Source: Alphaproteobacteria bacterium (GTDB lineage Bacteria; Pseudomonadota; Alphaproteobacteria; JANQMY01). Taken from it: DNA of 64,000 nt. A program made the position numbers and the translations under genes. Numbering within the stretch: position 1 is the first letter of the stretch; every line of letters begins with the position of its first letter. Positions 44,218 through 53,332 of the stretch are shown piece by piece. Under the pieces are notes generated by a model that ran no database searches, was not told the DNA's origin, and saw only the letters and a program-made list of their open reading frames with translations. The stretch spans positions 372,001-436,000 of the forward strand of contig JANQPL010000017.1 of the NCBI GenBank assembly GCA_028289425.1, written 5' to 3'.

Positions 44218-45324
44218 ATGATGGAGCTGGGTCAACAAGATATCGCCGCGTTATTGACGGATCCGTCGGATAGCGTGCGCGCGTCGGTCGCAACCAAGGT
44301 GGCAACGGAAGTATCGGCGGGAGCGCTCACCGAAAGCGAACGCACCATCGCCAAGGCCATTCTTGAAACCATGGCGAAAGACGCGGCGACCCGCGTGCGC
44401 GCGGCGCTTGCGGAAAGCTTGCGATATGCGGACGACGTGCCGCCCGACCTGGTGCGCAAGCTTGCCGAAGATGTGGAGCAAGTGGCCATTCCCATTTTGG
44501 AGTCCTCGCCTGTCCTAAGTGACGAAGACCTGGTGAAGATTGTGCGCGGCAGCTCCGGTCCAAAACTGAGTGCCATTGCCCGGCGTGACCATGTGGCCGA
44601 AAGCGTGGTAAGCGCGCTGATCGAAACCGATGACGCACCGGCGCTTCGCACTTTGGTGAGCAATGACGGTGCCGATATCAGCGAGAAATCCATGGGGGTC
44701 ATTCTGGACCGGCATGGGGAGGATGCGCGCATTTCGGGCGGTATGGCCCAGCGTTCCACTTTGCCGCTCAGCATTACCGAGCGGTTGGTGTCCTTGGTGT
44801 CGGACAGTTTGAAAATCTATCTTGCCGAAAATCACGATCTGCCGGCGGATCGTATTCAAGCGATCATCAATGATACGCGGGAGCGGGTGACGGTCAAATT
44901 AGTTACCGAAGAACACAGTGCTGATGATGTGGTGGATTTGATCAATCAGCTTTACCGCAACGGACGGCTTACCCCGACCATTATCTTGCGGGCGGCCTGC
45001 ATGGGCGACATGCGCTTTGTGGAAGAAGCCTTCGGTTGCCTTGCCAAGATTACTACGCAAAAGGCATGGCTGCTCATACATGACGGCGGGCCGCGGGGCC
45101 TGCAGGCGATTTATCAACGTGCTGGGCTGCCTCAAAACCTTTATCCGGCGTTTCGCGCGGCCATCGACGTCTATCACGACATCGAACCGACAAGCGATAC
45201 GACGGACAATGATCACTTTACCCAGAAGTTCCTGGAACGTGTCCTAACCCAATACGAAGACCTGGATGGGGACGATCTGGATTACTTCTTCAGCAAGCTG
45301 GATAGTATTGCGACCGTCCACTGA
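44218..45324 (+). CDS. DUF2336 protein (HEAT-like repeats)
   Basis: A 368-aa helical protein of the DUF2336 family found in alphaproteobacteria. It begins with HEAT-like repeats (DPSDSVRASVATKVATEVSA, KDAATRVRAALAESLRY) and carries ARRDHVAESVVSALIETDD. No enzymatic motif. The start is taken at ATG 44218; TTG 44191 and ATG 44221 are alternatives. GTTAAC-rich sequence lies upstream. Family members co-occur with motility and signalling genes, which fits the EAL and Hpt genes that follow. Confidence 0.85.
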   Translation: MMELGQQDIAALLTDPSDSVRASVATKVATEVSAGALTESERTIAKAILETMAKDAATRVRAALAESLRYADDVPPDLVRKLAEDVEQVAIPILESSPVLSDEDLVKIVRGSSGPKLSAIARRDHVAESVVSALIETDDAPALRTLVSNDGADISEKSMGVILDRHGEDARISGGMAQRSTLPLSITERLVSLVSDSLKIYLAENHDLPADRIQAIINDTRERVTVKLVTEEHSADDVVDLINQLYRNGRLTPTIILRAACMGDMRFVEEAFGCLAKITTQKAWLLIHDGGPRGLQAIYQRAGLPQNLYPAFRAAIDVYHDIEPTSDTTDNDHFTQKFLERVLTQYEDLDGDDLDYFFSKLDSIATVH

Positions 45325-45345
45325 CGGTATGCGATTGGACGTGCG

Positions 45346-46176
45346 CTAATTCGCGAGTGACGATGGCGGCGTCGCTGAAAGGCCGAAGCGTTCGTCGGAG
45401 ATCACATCCGACCAGGTGGACAACCAATCGACCACGTCGTCGTAGCAGACGGGCGGGCTGATATAGTTGCCCTGCACGCCGGCAAATCCTAATTGCTCAA
45501 TGCTCGACAACGATGCGGCACTTTCGGCCCCCACGGCCACGGCCATGACCCCATTGTCGCTGGCATCGCGTAGGAAGTTCACAATGCGGTCAACACCGGC
45601 GTCTTTGAAACGCGCTTCGATTTCAAGGACCGCTTGAATACTAATCTTGAGGTGCGAGAACACGTCATGGTCGATTCTGATTTCCTTGGTGAAGGCGTCG
45701 GCGCCCAAATGAGCGGCCGTGGCGATCCCCAGATCGTGCAGCTTCATCATGGTTTGCAAGAATCTGGTATTCGGCCGCTCGAGAGGATAGTGGGGCACTT
45801 CGACGATCAGCTTCTGGGACGGAATGTTGAATTCTTGGGCAAGAAGCGCGATCGACGCGGGCAGTGATCCGTCCAGCAGGTCGCTTGAAGAAACGTTAAG
45901 GCCGATGGTGAAATCGAGGCCCTGCCCCTGAGCGTCCGCACACGCGCGCGCCGCCTCGCGGAAGACGTAGCGTGTCAATTCGCCCGTGCGTCCCAATCGG
46001 TCCAGATGGGTCAGGAAAAGTGCCGGATTCAAAACGCCATAATCCGGGTGGTCCCACCGAATGACGGCTTCTGCGGCAAGGACCAACGGCGATGACAGAG
46101 ATATGATCGGTTGGTAGTAGAGTTCGAAGTGCTTATTCTTGAAGCCGTCATCGAAGTCTTGATTGGTAAGCTGCAT
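45346..46176 (-). CDS. Degenerate EAL-domain protein
   Basis: A 276-aa protein that is all EAL domain by fold: FELYYQPIISL, EAVIRWDHPDYGVLNP, GLNVSSSDLL, IVEVPHYPL, GVMAVAVGAES. Active c-di-GMP phosphodiesterases have ExLxR, DDFGTG and EGVE; here the signature is EAV, DDFGTG reads AHLGADAF and the EGVE position is GAES. It is therefore probably inactive and may act as a c-di-GMP or protein-binding domain. Start codons at 46203 and 46230 are also possible. It is convergent with DUF2336. Confidence 0.85.
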   Translation of the reverse strand: MQLTNQDFDDGFKNKHFELYYQPIISLSSPLVLAAEAVIRWDHPDYGVLNPALFLTHLDRLGRTGELTRYVFREAARACADAQGQGLDFTIGLNVSSSDLLDGSLPASIALLAQEFNIPSQKLIVEVPHYPLERPNTRFLQTMMKLHDLGIATAAHLGADAFTKEIRIDHDVFSHLKISIQAVLEIEARFKDAGVDRIVNFLRDASDNGVMAVAVGAESAASLSSIEQLGFAGVQGNYISPPVCYDDVVDWLSTWSDVISDERFGLSATPPSSLAN

Positions 46177-46342
46177 TGACTTGCGTCCAATCGGTCTATT
46201 CATTGTACAGCTCGACGTTCGCGCGAGCACGCTTTACCCTAGCAGCAAGGCGTTAACAGAAAGCCCAAGAACGGCTTGGGCGCTGCGCTAGTTATGAACA
46301 AAAAAAAAGACGCAACCGTAAAACGGGGGAACGACGTTAATC

Positions 46343-47140
46343 ATGCCCGAGAAAGAACCAGCCAAACCTGTACCATCCGCCACTGTCCTTGTGCTCAGGG
46401 ACGGAGAGGGGGAGGCGCCGCTTGAAGTCTTCATGGTTGTGCGCCATCACCAGATCGATTTTGCGTCGGGCGCGCTGGTGTTTCCGGGGGGCAAAGCGGA
46501 CAAATCCGATTTCGATGCGGATTGGAAAAACCATGTGCGTCATGCGCAAGAGTTTGACGATTACAGTCTGGCCCTTCGGGTGGCGGCGATCCGCGAAGCG
46601 TTCGAAGAATCCGGATTGCTGCTGGCACGCAATCCGGGGTCGGAAGAGCTTGTGGATGCGAAACAATTGGCCTCTTACAAAAAACAACGCGATGCGCTAA
46701 ACGCGCGGGAACTCGACTTCTTGGAGTTCATACGTGGTGAAGGGCTTACCTTGGCCTCCCATCAAATGCAGCCCTTCGCCCATTGGATCACACCCAAAAT
46801 GATGCCGAAGCGGTTCGACACCCATTTCTTTCTAGCGGCATGGCGGGAAGGGCAGGTGGGCAAGCATGATGGAAGCGAGTCCGTGGATTCCATATGGATC
46901 AGCCCCCGTCAGGCGATCAAGGATGCGGAAGACGGCAAGCGAACCATTATATTTCCGACACTGATGAATTTGGAGATGCTGGCCCAAAGCGCGACCGTGG
47001 CCGAGGCTTTCGATGCCGCGCAGAAACGCAAGATCGTGACGGTGGAGCCGCAAGTTGAAGACCGCAACGGTACGCCCACCCTTTGCATCCCGGCGGAAGC
47101 CGGATACAGCGTGACGGAACGCCCAGTAGATCAGATGTGA
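46343..47140 (+). CDS. Nudix hydrolase (NUDT19-like)
   Basis: A 265-aa protein. The Nudix box is split by an insertion: GGKADKSDFDADW..., then REAFEESGLLL, which supplies the metal-binding Glu pair. The length and insertion are those of the NUDT19/RP2p-type CoA or nucleotide diphosphatases, for example on CoA thioesters. GGGG(A)ACG lies before ATG 46343. It is convergent with the Hpt gene (stops two bases apart). The substrate is not shown. Confidence 0.82.
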   Translation: MPEKEPAKPVPSATVLVLRDGEGEAPLEVFMVVRHHQIDFASGALVFPGGKADKSDFDADWKNHVRHAQEFDDYSLALRVAAIREAFEESGLLLARNPGSEELVDAKQLASYKKQRDALNARELDFLEFIRGEGLTLASHQMQPFAHWITPKMMPKRFDTHFFLAAWREGQVGKHDGSESVDSIWISPRQAIKDAEDGKRTIIFPTLMNLEMLAQSATVAEAFDAAQKRKIVTVEPQVEDRNGTPTLCIPAEAGYSVTERPVDQM

Positions 47141-47142
47141 GT

Positions 47143-47586
47143 CTAGTCTTCGCTGATCGCGTATTTGGTTTCGACGATGTCTTGCAGATTGTCGGCAATT
47201 TCCTTGCCGACCGGATCGTCCGATTCTTTGATGCCGCCTTGGATAATCGCGCGGATAGCGTCCACATGTGCGTTGATCAGGTCCATTGGCGGTTCCTGTT
47301 CCAAAGCTTTTTCGGTCAGCTTTGACAGGGTGGCCGCCACGCGCGCGGCCAAAGGGTATCCGTAAGTGGAACTTGATCCCTTCATGTCGTGGGCTACAAC
47401 GTGAAGCGACTCGATCGCCAAATCGTTGAGCCCGTCCTCGACGGCGACACGGCGGGCATCAAGCAGCCGGGTCAGCTCTTCGTTCATCCACGTATCGAAA
47501 TTGTCCGAGAGGCCCTGCATCGCCTCTTCGCCGCGCTTAATGAGATCCGCTGAGTCTAAGGTCATGTTCTTGCTTGTGCTCGTCAT
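47143..47586 (-). CDS. Histidine phosphotransfer (Hpt) domain protein
   Basis: A 147-aa Hpt protein: the conserved motif is HVVAHDMKGSSSTYGYP, phospho-accepting His66, with flanking helices. It is likely to relay phosphate between a hybrid histidine kinase and a receiver; a receiver-only protein is encoded 5.8 kb away. The start 47586 has no strong ribosome site; ATG seven codons later is an alternative. TTAA-N7-TAAA at 47726-47740 upstream resembles a degenerate CtrA site. Confidence 0.85.
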   Translation of the reverse strand: MTSTSKNMTLDSADLIKRGEEAMQGLSDNFDTWMNEELTRLLDARRVAVEDGLNDLAIESLHVVAHDMKGSSSTYGYPLAARVAATLSKLTEKALEQEPPMDLINAHVDAIRAIIQGGIKESDDPVGKEIADNLQDIVETKYAISED

Positions 47587-47773
47587 GGGAAGAAAATCCG
47601 CTGCTTCCTGTTAGCGATCTATTCTTTCCCTGTTGCGCCATCACCGGTTTGACGCCGTTTGGGATCATCCGGAGTATGACCCCGCCTACGTCACCAGACC
47701 GATGCGAATTATCGCGCAATTCGCATTAATTTTGGCTAAAGCACGCCGCAGTCTCGGCAGCGTGAGAGCAATG

Positions 47774-48868
47774 CTAGGATTGAGGACGCATTAGGTATTT
47801 ATTCACCATACTGAACACCAGCGGGGCGCACATGATCACCAACATGATGCGCAACACATGCATGGTGGAAACAAACGCCGTATCGACGCCGGTCGATAGG
47901 GCGATCAAGGACATCTCGGTCAGGCCGCCCGGCACGAAGGATAGCAAAATTCCTTGCTGATCGAGGGAGACGATCGGGGCGATGACGAGCGCAGCCGCGA
48001 CCGCCGCCACAATCATGATGCCGCCTGAGGCAATGGCAAGACCCGCAACCTTCCTTAGGAACGGCCAGGTCATGCCGGAAAACCGGCAGCCAATAGCCGC
48101 CCCCACGACGATTTGCGCCACGGCGATCATCTCATTGGGCGGGGGGCTCGACGAAATTCCCATCAGGTGAACGCAGGCACTGATCAGCATGGGGCCGATC
48201 AAGGCGGTGGCGGGCAATGGCACCGGCCGAAAGATCAGGAAACCCAACACCGCGCAACTTGCCAGCACAAAGGCCTCCAGCAGTTCGATGCTGAAAATGC
48301 TGGTGCCAGAAGGCGGCAGGGACGGCACGTCATATCCCAGCACCAGCCGAAAATAGAAGGGCACCGTGCTCACGATAAGCAATATGCGTGTGGCATGCAC
48401 CAGTGTGATTACCCGCACATCGCCGCCGGCTTCTTCGCCCACGATTGCCATTTCGCTGATGCCGCCGGGCGTGCTGGCAAAAAACGCGGTGACATGGTCG
48501 AGGCCGGCCCATTTCCAAAAGAACCAGAAGGACAGGGCATTGGTGATGACGATGAAAATCACCAGCAGCGCCACAAACGCGATCCAGCCGGGGATTTGAG
48601 CCGCTAGTTCCGGCGTGAAGGCGGCCCCCAACAGCACGCCCAATATGGTGATCATACCCGTGCGCAGATCGGGCGGCACGGCAAGCCGCCGGCCGGACAT
48701 GGTCAATACGGTGGTGACCATCATGGCGCCTAGCATCCAGGCAAGGGGGGCGCGAAAATAGGCAAAGACGGCGCCGCCGATTGTCGCGACAATCAGGGTG
48801 ACGACAAAGGTCTGCCAGGTCGGCGTTGGCTCGTCAGTAGACAAACTGTTCGGCGAGGATGCGTTCAT
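47774..48868 (-). CDS. AbrB-family membrane transporter
   Basis: A 364-aa protein with about ten transmembrane helices in two similar halves ([38 protein letters not shown]; each half with a TPGG/VPGG motif: [23 protein letters not shown]). That duplicated PGG(L/I)xEM motif defines the AbrB family (putative ammonia monooxygenase group). Substrates are unclear. The 5' end overlaps nadK by 35 bp; a start at 48886 is also possible. It is probably co-transcribed with nadK. Confidence 0.85.
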   Translation of the reverse strand: MNASSPNSLSTDEPTPTWQTFVVTLIVATIGGAVFAYFRAPLAWMLGAMMVTTVLTMSGRRLAVPPDLRTGMITILGVLLGAAFTPELAAQIPGWIAFVALLVIFIVITNALSFWFFWKWAGLDHVTAFFASTPGGISEMAIVGEEAGGDVRVITLVHATRILLIVSTVPFYFRLVLGYDVPSLPPSGTSIFSIELLEAFVLASCAVLGFLIFRPVPLPATALIGPMLISACVHLMGISSSPPPNEMIAVAQIVVGAAIGCRFSGMTWPFLRKVAGLAIASGGIMIVAAVAAALVIAPIVSLDQQGILLSFVPGGLTEMSLIALSTGVDTAFVSTMHVLRIMLVIMCAPLVFSMVNKYLMRPQS

Positions 48869-49610
48869 CCAGATTGTGGCCCGCATCGAACAGCATCTGG
48901 ATCGATATGGAGCGGTCTTCGGTGGCGTCCACCCGAATGACATTGCGGAATTCCGTGTAATCGGCCACGGCGCTCACCGGGCGTTTCTCCGCCTCGAGGA
49001 TTTCGAAAGAAACCCGCGCCCGCCGAGGCAGCAGTGCTCCGCGCCACCGCCTGGGCCGAAAGGCGCTGATCGGGGTAAGCGCCAACAACGCCGCATCAAT
49101 TGGCAGGATGGGTCCGTGTGCAGACAGGTTATAGGCGGTGCTGCCGGCCGGTGTCGAAATCAACACGCCATCGCAGATCAGCTCTGCCATGCGTTCGCGG
49201 TCGTCTACGGTGATGCGTATTTTTGCTGCTTGCCGCGTTTCGCGCAGTAACGAGACTTCGTTAATGGCAAGCGCTTCATGGCTTCGATTATCCGCCGTAA
49301 CGGCCTGCATGCGTAAGGGGTGGATGATCGCCGTTTCTGCCTTATCCAGCCGCTCTTGCAAATCCTCCACGCTGAATTCGTTCATCAGGAAGCCGACGGA
49401 CCCTCGGTTCATGCCGTAGATGGGAAGCTGGCGATCCAGATTTTCGTGCAAGGTTTGCAGCATGCAGCCGTCGCCGCCCAGGGTGACGATTACATCCGCC
49501 GCGTCTGCAGGGACACTGCCGAAACGTTCGGTCAACTGCTTCAGGGCGGATTGTGCTTCCGGAACGGAGCTGGCCGTAAAGTGTATTTTGCTAAAGCGGG
49601 GCGCGGCCAT
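48834..49610 (-). CDS. nadK: NAD kinase
   Basis: A 258-aa enzyme with the NAD kinase signatures TLGGDGCML near residue 43 (ATP and catalytic Asp), [10 protein letters not shown] near 68, NEVSLLR near 117 and the NAD-binding [19 protein letters not shown] near 150. It phosphorylates NAD to NADP. The length is normal for the alphaproteobacterial enzyme. It precedes the AbrB gene with overlap and faces away from the secreted hypothetical protein at 49796. Confidence 0.93.
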   Translation of the reverse strand: MAAPRFSKIHFTASSVPEAQSALKQLTERFGSVPADAADVIVTLGGDGCMLQTLHENLDRQLPIYGMNRGSVGFLMNEFSVEDLQERLDKAETAIIHPLRMQAVTADNRSHEALAINEVSLLRETRQAAKIRITVDDRERMAELICDGVLISTPAGSTAYNLSAHGPILPIDAALLALTPISAFRPRRWRGALLPRRARVSFEILEAEKRPVSAVADYTEFRNVIRVDATEDRSISIQMLFDAGHNLDERILAEQFVY

Positions 49611-49795
49611 ACAGGAGCATTTCCGGCCTTGAAAGGGCGAATGGAAGATCTGTCATCGGAATCTTATATCGCGCCGTCCGGGGAGGGTCCAGACGGCGCG
49701 CCGACCGGCCGCTGAGCGGATTTGTCATGACCGCTTCAATCCGGGTCAGACTTGCTCTAAGTGTGGTACACCGACAAAAAAAGGGGCGTATTGCG

Positions 49796-50305
49796 ATGAT
49801 CCGAGTTTTGGCATTCTTCTTTGGCCTGCTGATGGCCGCAACGGTGGCCCATGCGCAAGCCGAGGCGCCGCCGGTCGAGCCGGCCGAACCTAAGAAACCG
49901 TCCCATGAAGGCTATTACTATCCGGCCATTACCAGTCAGGAAGTCTACGTGGCACGGGCGCGCAACAATCCGCAGATCGAACGGGACAGCCGCATCCGCT
50001 TCGTCACCGAATTGACGGCGCTGCAATCCCGCGCCGCCTATGCGCCCCAATACGCGTTGTTTGCGAAAGGGTCCGATGCTCAGAAGCTGATCATTGTCGC
50101 CCTCAATGACGATGTGTTCGGGACCCTTTACAGGGCGCGCGGTGTGCTTGCTCAACTCACGGCTTACGCCAGGCGGACGCCATTCTTCATCGAGAACAAT
50201 GTGGATGACATTTTCACGTTCTTCGATTTGCTGAAGTATTTGGGATTCGAACGGCTGACGATTTCCGACGGGAAGACTTTCTCCCACCAGGTGGATTTCG
50301 AATAA
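49796..50305 (+). CDS. Secreted protein of unknown function next to moaA
   Basis: A 169-aa protein with a signal peptide (IRVLAFFFGLLMAATVAHAQ) and then an Ala/Pro-rich spacer. The body (HEGYYYPAITSQEVYVARA, LIIVALNDDVFGTLYRARGVLAQLTA) is compact and unlike families I can name. Homologues are often labelled molybdopterin-guanine dinucleotide biosynthesis protein A, a label I remember but cannot support from the sequence. It is convergent with moaA, separated by hairpin C. AGGGG lies just before ATG 49796. Confidence 0.7.
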   Translation: MIRVLAFFFGLLMAATVAHAQAEAPPVEPAEPKKPSHEGYYYPAITSQEVYVARARNNPQIERDSRIRFVTELTALQSRAAYAPQYALFAKGSDAQKLIIVALNDDVFGTLYRARGVLAQLTAYARRTPFFIENNVDDIFTFFDLLKYLGFERLTISDGKTFSHQVDFE

Positions 50306-50328
50306 TCGCCTTTTGTTGAATTGCTAAG

Positions 50329-50440
50329 CCATCCCACTCCCCCGGCCCGTGAACCTTGTCCTCGGGCCGCGCGAAGCGCGGACCCGGGGGCACCCCAATG
50401 GTACCCTGGTTCGGGTGGTTGGGCCGGGGGAGTGGGATGG
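50329..50440. repeat. Long hairpin with GGTACC loop, copy C
   Basis: The outer arms 50329-50348 and 50421-50440 match perfectly over 20 bp. The interior holds GGTACC near 50400 and a nested hairpin GGGCCGCGC/GCGCGGACCC. It lies between two convergent genes, in the same setting as copy A. The right arm keeps GGGTGGTTGGG, but its partner on the left has been replaced by an insertion. Confidence 0.88.
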
Positions 50441-50516
50441 TCGAGTCGACAATTAAGTCTGAGGCTCGACATGATCATCTTTTGCCGATTGAAGTTGAGG
50501 GCGGTCCCGCAGACCT

Positions 50517-51560
50517 CTACCCCCCGGTCACCGACATGTGCCGGTTGACGGCCGGCTTGTTCTGGCGGCGGTCGATCACGAAATCATGACCTTTGGGCTT
50601 GCGGCCGATGGCTTCGTCGATCGCCTGCATGAGCAAATCGTTGTCGTCGCTCGCCCGCAACGGCGCGCGCAGATCGGCGGCGTCTTCTTGGCCCAGGCAC
50701 ATGAACAACGTGCCGGTGCAGGTAAGCCGCACCCGGTTGCAGCTTTCACAGAAATTGTGGGTGAGCGGCGTGATAAAGCCGAGCCGGCCGCCGGTTTCCT
50801 CCACACGCACATATCGGGCGGGCCCGCCGGTCCGGTCCGGCAGATCGGTCAGGGTCCAATATTGTTTCAGTTCAGCGCGCACGGCGGACAAGGGCAAATA
50901 TTGATCGGTGCGGTCACCGTCAATGTCACCCAGCGGCATGGTTTCGATCAGGGTGAAATCCATATCGCGGTCATGGGCCCAGCTAACCATGTGCGGGATC
51001 TCATGGGCGTTGACCCCCTTAAGGGCCACCGCATTGATCTTAATTTTCAGACCGGCGTCTTGGGCTGCATCGATGCCGTCCAAAACTTGATCGAGCCGGC
51101 CCCAGCGGGTGATCTCTTTGAATTTGTCCGGGTCGAGGGTGTCGACGGATACGTTGATCCGACGCACGCCCGCGGCGTAGAGGTCCTTGGCATATTTGCG
51201 AAGCTGGCTGCCATTGGTGGTCAAAGTCAGCTCATCCAAATCGCCGGTGTCCAAATGACGGCCCAGACTTTCGATCAGCGTAAGGATCCCCTTGCGGACC
51301 AGCGGTTCGCCGCCGGTCAAACGCAGCTTACGGACGCCGCGCTGGACGAACGCCGAACACAGCCGGTCCAATTCTTCCAGGGTAAGAACCTCGGTCTTCG
51401 GCAGAAAGGTCATGTCCTCTGCCATGCAGTAAACGCAACGGAAATCGCAGCGGTCGGTGACCGACACGCGCAAATAGCTCACATGGCGGCCGAACGGATC
51501 GATCAGATCCGGCTTGGCGCCCGGTGCTTCCATGAAAGTGGGAACGGTGGTTTCGGTCAT
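50517..51560 (-). CDS. moaA: GTP 3',8-cyclase MoaA
   Basis: A 347-aa radical SAM enzyme. The N-terminal cluster motif CDFRCVYC lies near residues 36-43, TTNGSQL near 114, and the second cluster [21 protein letters not shown] near 260-280 (pieces), ending in GG as required for MoaA. It makes 3',8-cyclo-GTP, the first step of molybdenum cofactor synthesis, together with MoaC. No other moa genes are adjacent. The secreted protein upstream in the convergent position is unrelated in enzymology. Confidence 0.95.
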   Translation of the reverse strand: MTETTVPTFMEAPGAKPDLIDPFGRHVSYLRVSVTDRCDFRCVYCMAEDMTFLPKTEVLTLEELDRLCSAFVQRGVRKLRLTGGEPLVRKGILTLIESLGRHLDTGDLDELTLTTNGSQLRKYAKDLYAAGVRRINVSVDTLDPDKFKEITRWGRLDQVLDGIDAAQDAGLKIKINAVALKGVNAHEIPHMVSWAHDRDMDFTLIETMPLGDIDGDRTDQYLPLSAVRAELKQYWTLTDLPDRTGGPARYVRVEETGGRLGFITPLTHNFCESCNRVRLTCTGTLFMCLGQEDAADLRAPLRASDDNDLLMQAIDEAIGRKPKGHDFVIDRRQNKPAVNRHMSVTGG

Positions 51561-51723
51561 TTCCGCCTGCTGTGTACTTGATCCGACAAAGTAGCTTGTT
51601 GGTCTTGAATTTCAACGGTTTCCGGCGCCAATGGGCTTTGCAAATGGCCTCATGTCATGTGCAAGATAGAAGCGAGTGGTTAGCGAGGTGGAATCGGAAA
51701 ACATTTACGAAACAGGAGGTTAA

Positions 51724-52107
51724 ATGATCAAGCTAACGTTTTGCCTAAAAAGAAAGCCGGGCCTGTCGTTGGAGGAGTTCCAAGACTATTGGCGCAACAA
51801 TCATGCGCCGCTGGTGGCCGGGTTCAAAGACGTGCTGGGCATCCGCCGATATGTGCAATGCCATGGGCGGCCATCGGATGCGGATGCGCCCTTGCGGGCA
51901 TCGCGGGCCTCGTCTCTGGAGAATGCGCCCGCCATCTATGACGGGGTTGCCGAATTGTGGTTCGACAGCTTCGAGGCACTAGCCGCAAACAGCGAAAACG
52001 AAGCGGCGCGGGAAGCGGGGCGCGCATTACTGGAGGACGAGCGCAAATTCATCGATCTGGAAAACTCCCCCCTGTGGTTCGGTGAGGAGAATGTGGTTGT
52101 TGAGTGA
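51724..52107 (+). CDS. EthD-domain protein
   Basis: A 127-aa protein with the EthD ferredoxin-like fold: IKLTFCLKRKPGLSLEEFQDYWRNNHAPLV (in pieces; conserved H in NNHAPL), FKDVLGIRRYVQ, and YDGVAELWFDSFEAL. Members help ether-degrading P450 systems, and many are hypothetical. AGGAGG at 51714-51719 marks the start. It stands alone between moaA (divergent) and ccdA. Confidence 0.88.
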   Translation: MIKLTFCLKRKPGLSLEEFQDYWRNNHAPLVAGFKDVLGIRRYVQCHGRPSDADAPLRASRASSLENAPAIYDGVAELWFDSFEALAANSENEAAREAGRALLEDERKFIDLENSPLWFGEENVVVE

Positions 52108-52169
52108 ACGTTTGGTGGAAGTTGGTTTCGATCCGGAATTGTCTGTTGTTAGTTGGCATGACGATAACA

Positions 52170-52205
52170 TATGCGCATTGTTTATGCGCATAAAATGCGT
52201 ATAAT
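52170..52205 (+). promoter_or_regulatory. ccdAB promoter with overlapping repeated operator
   Basis: A promoter TTGTTT (52178-52183), spacer 16, TATAAT (52200-52205) overlaps three ATGCGCAT-type boxes at 52171, 52184 and 52195 (the last ATGCGTAT). ATGCGCAT is itself a palindrome. This is the expected layout for CcdA-CcdB autorepression. Confidence 0.75.
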
Positions 52206-52237
52206 CTTATGTTGTCCAAACGATGAGGAGTGAGAAC

Positions 52238-52489
52238 GTGGCGGACTCCAAGGTACCTGTGGCCAAAAAACGCCGCAGTGTAAATCTGACTATTCCTGAG
52301 AACATCATTAAATCCGCCAAGGCGTTGAATCTGAACGTTTCAGAAGCCGCCGAGGCGGGGATCCGCCGGGCCATCGCGGAAGCGCAGGCGGAACGGTGGC
52401 TTGCAGAAAACAATACGGCGATTGCTGCTCACAATGCGCGTGTCGAAAAAGACGGTATGCTCCTCACACCGGAATGGGCCGAAGATTAG
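52238..52489 (+). CDS. ccdA: CcdA-type antitoxin
   Basis: An 83-aa antitoxin. The N-terminal ribbon-helix-helix DNA-binding part includes RRSVNLTIPENIIKSAKALN; the C-terminal toxin-binding tail ends LAENNTAIAAHNARVEKDGML and EWAED. GTG 52238 has GAGGAG just upstream; ATG 52223 is alternative. One base of the stop overlaps the ccdB start. CcdA keeps CcdB off DNA gyrase and represses the operon with it. Confidence 0.88.
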   Translation: MADSKVPVAKKRRSVNLTIPENIIKSAKALNLNVSEAAEAGIRRAIAEAQAERWLAENNTAIAAHNARVEKDGMLLTPEWAED

Positions 52490-52797
52490 TGGCTCGGTTC
52501 GACGTTTATCGATTTAATTCCCGCGCGGCCCCCCTTTTACTGGATGTGCAATCTGACATTTTGGAGGGCTTGGCGAGCCGTGTGGTCGTTCCGCTGGCGC
52601 CGGCGGCCAAAGTAGGGAAAGAAGAGTTGCCGCGCCTAAAGCCAAGAATATCGATAGACGGCAAAGACTACATCATGATGACGACCGATATCGCGGCCCT
52701 GCCTGTGGCGCGCCTCGGCGCGTTTGTCGCAAGCCTTGAAGAGAGTTACCAAGTAGAGGCATCAAACGCCCTTGATTTCCTGTTTTATGGTTTTTGA
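52489..52797 (+). CDS. ccdB: CcdB-type gyrase toxin
   Basis: A 102-aa toxin, MARFDVYRFNSRAAPLLLDVQ start (GTG), core VVVPLAP, and C terminus SNALDFLFYGF, a form of the CcdB WGI-type gyrase-binding end. It targets GyrA. It begins at GTG 52489, which shares a base with the ccdA stop, so the two are translationally coupled. An upstream frame extension is out of phase with the antitoxin start and rejected. Confidence 0.88.
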   Translation: MARFDVYRFNSRAAPLLLDVQSDILEGLASRVVVPLAPAAKVGKEELPRLKPRISIDGKDYIMMTTDIAALPVARLGAFVASLEESYQVEASNALDFLFYGF

Positions 52798-52855
52798 TGG
52801 TGGATCACTCTGCCGCTCAGGCCCAGTGACGAGACTCTGTCACCAATTTGGGCCG

Positions 52856-53197
52856 TCAGCCATTCCCCCGCTCCTGTCCTAGAAGTATCTGCTTCATATC
52901 GCCATTTGTCTGGAAGCTGATAACCAGCAGATAGACCGCGAAATAAATCATGCCGCCAAATATACACAGGCCGAGCACGATGCCGAGCGGGGTGAAATTG
53001 TGGCGCCAGGCGATCCATAGCCCCGCCAGCAATACGAAGGTGAGAAAGTCCAGATTGAACTGACCTTGCCAATCCATGGCCTGGACGCCGTTGATCGCGG
53101 CGGGAAACAAGTTTGGCCCCACATTGGCCACCACAATCAATGTGTAGATGGTCACCACCAAAAACTGTACGACAAGAAACGCCCGAAACAAGGTCAT
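52856..53197 (-). CDS. Small membrane protein, three or four helices
   Basis: A 113-aa hydrophobic protein: FRAFLVVQFLVVTIYTLIVVANVG, FLTFVLLAGLWIAWRHN, GIVLGLCIFGGMIYFAVYLLVISF. It has a clear AAGGAGG ribosome site eight bases before ATG 53197, so it is real although unlike any family I know. It runs convergently with ccdB and in the same direction as the WS/DGAT gene 135 bp upstream. Confidence 0.7.
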   Translation of the reverse strand: MTLFRAFLVVQFLVVTIYTLIVVANVGPNLFPAAINGVQAMDWQGQFNLDFLTFVLLAGLWIAWRHNFTPLGIVLGLCIFGGMIYFAVYLLVISFQTNGDMKQILLGQERGNG

Positions 53198-53332
53198 CCA
53201 AATGCCTCCTTAATGCCAGCCTGCCAAACGACAATGTAGCGACTGCTACAAAAAATGGCAAGACAGCATTGGTAAGGGCAGCGACCGCTCACCGCGGCCG
53301 CGGCGTCCCCGGCATCAGGGCACAATGGCCGG

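Noticed and set aside
48834-48868. 35-bp overlap of nadK and the AbrB gene as a frameshift
   Set aside because: Both frames are intact with all family motifs; alternative AbrB starts only lengthen the overlap.
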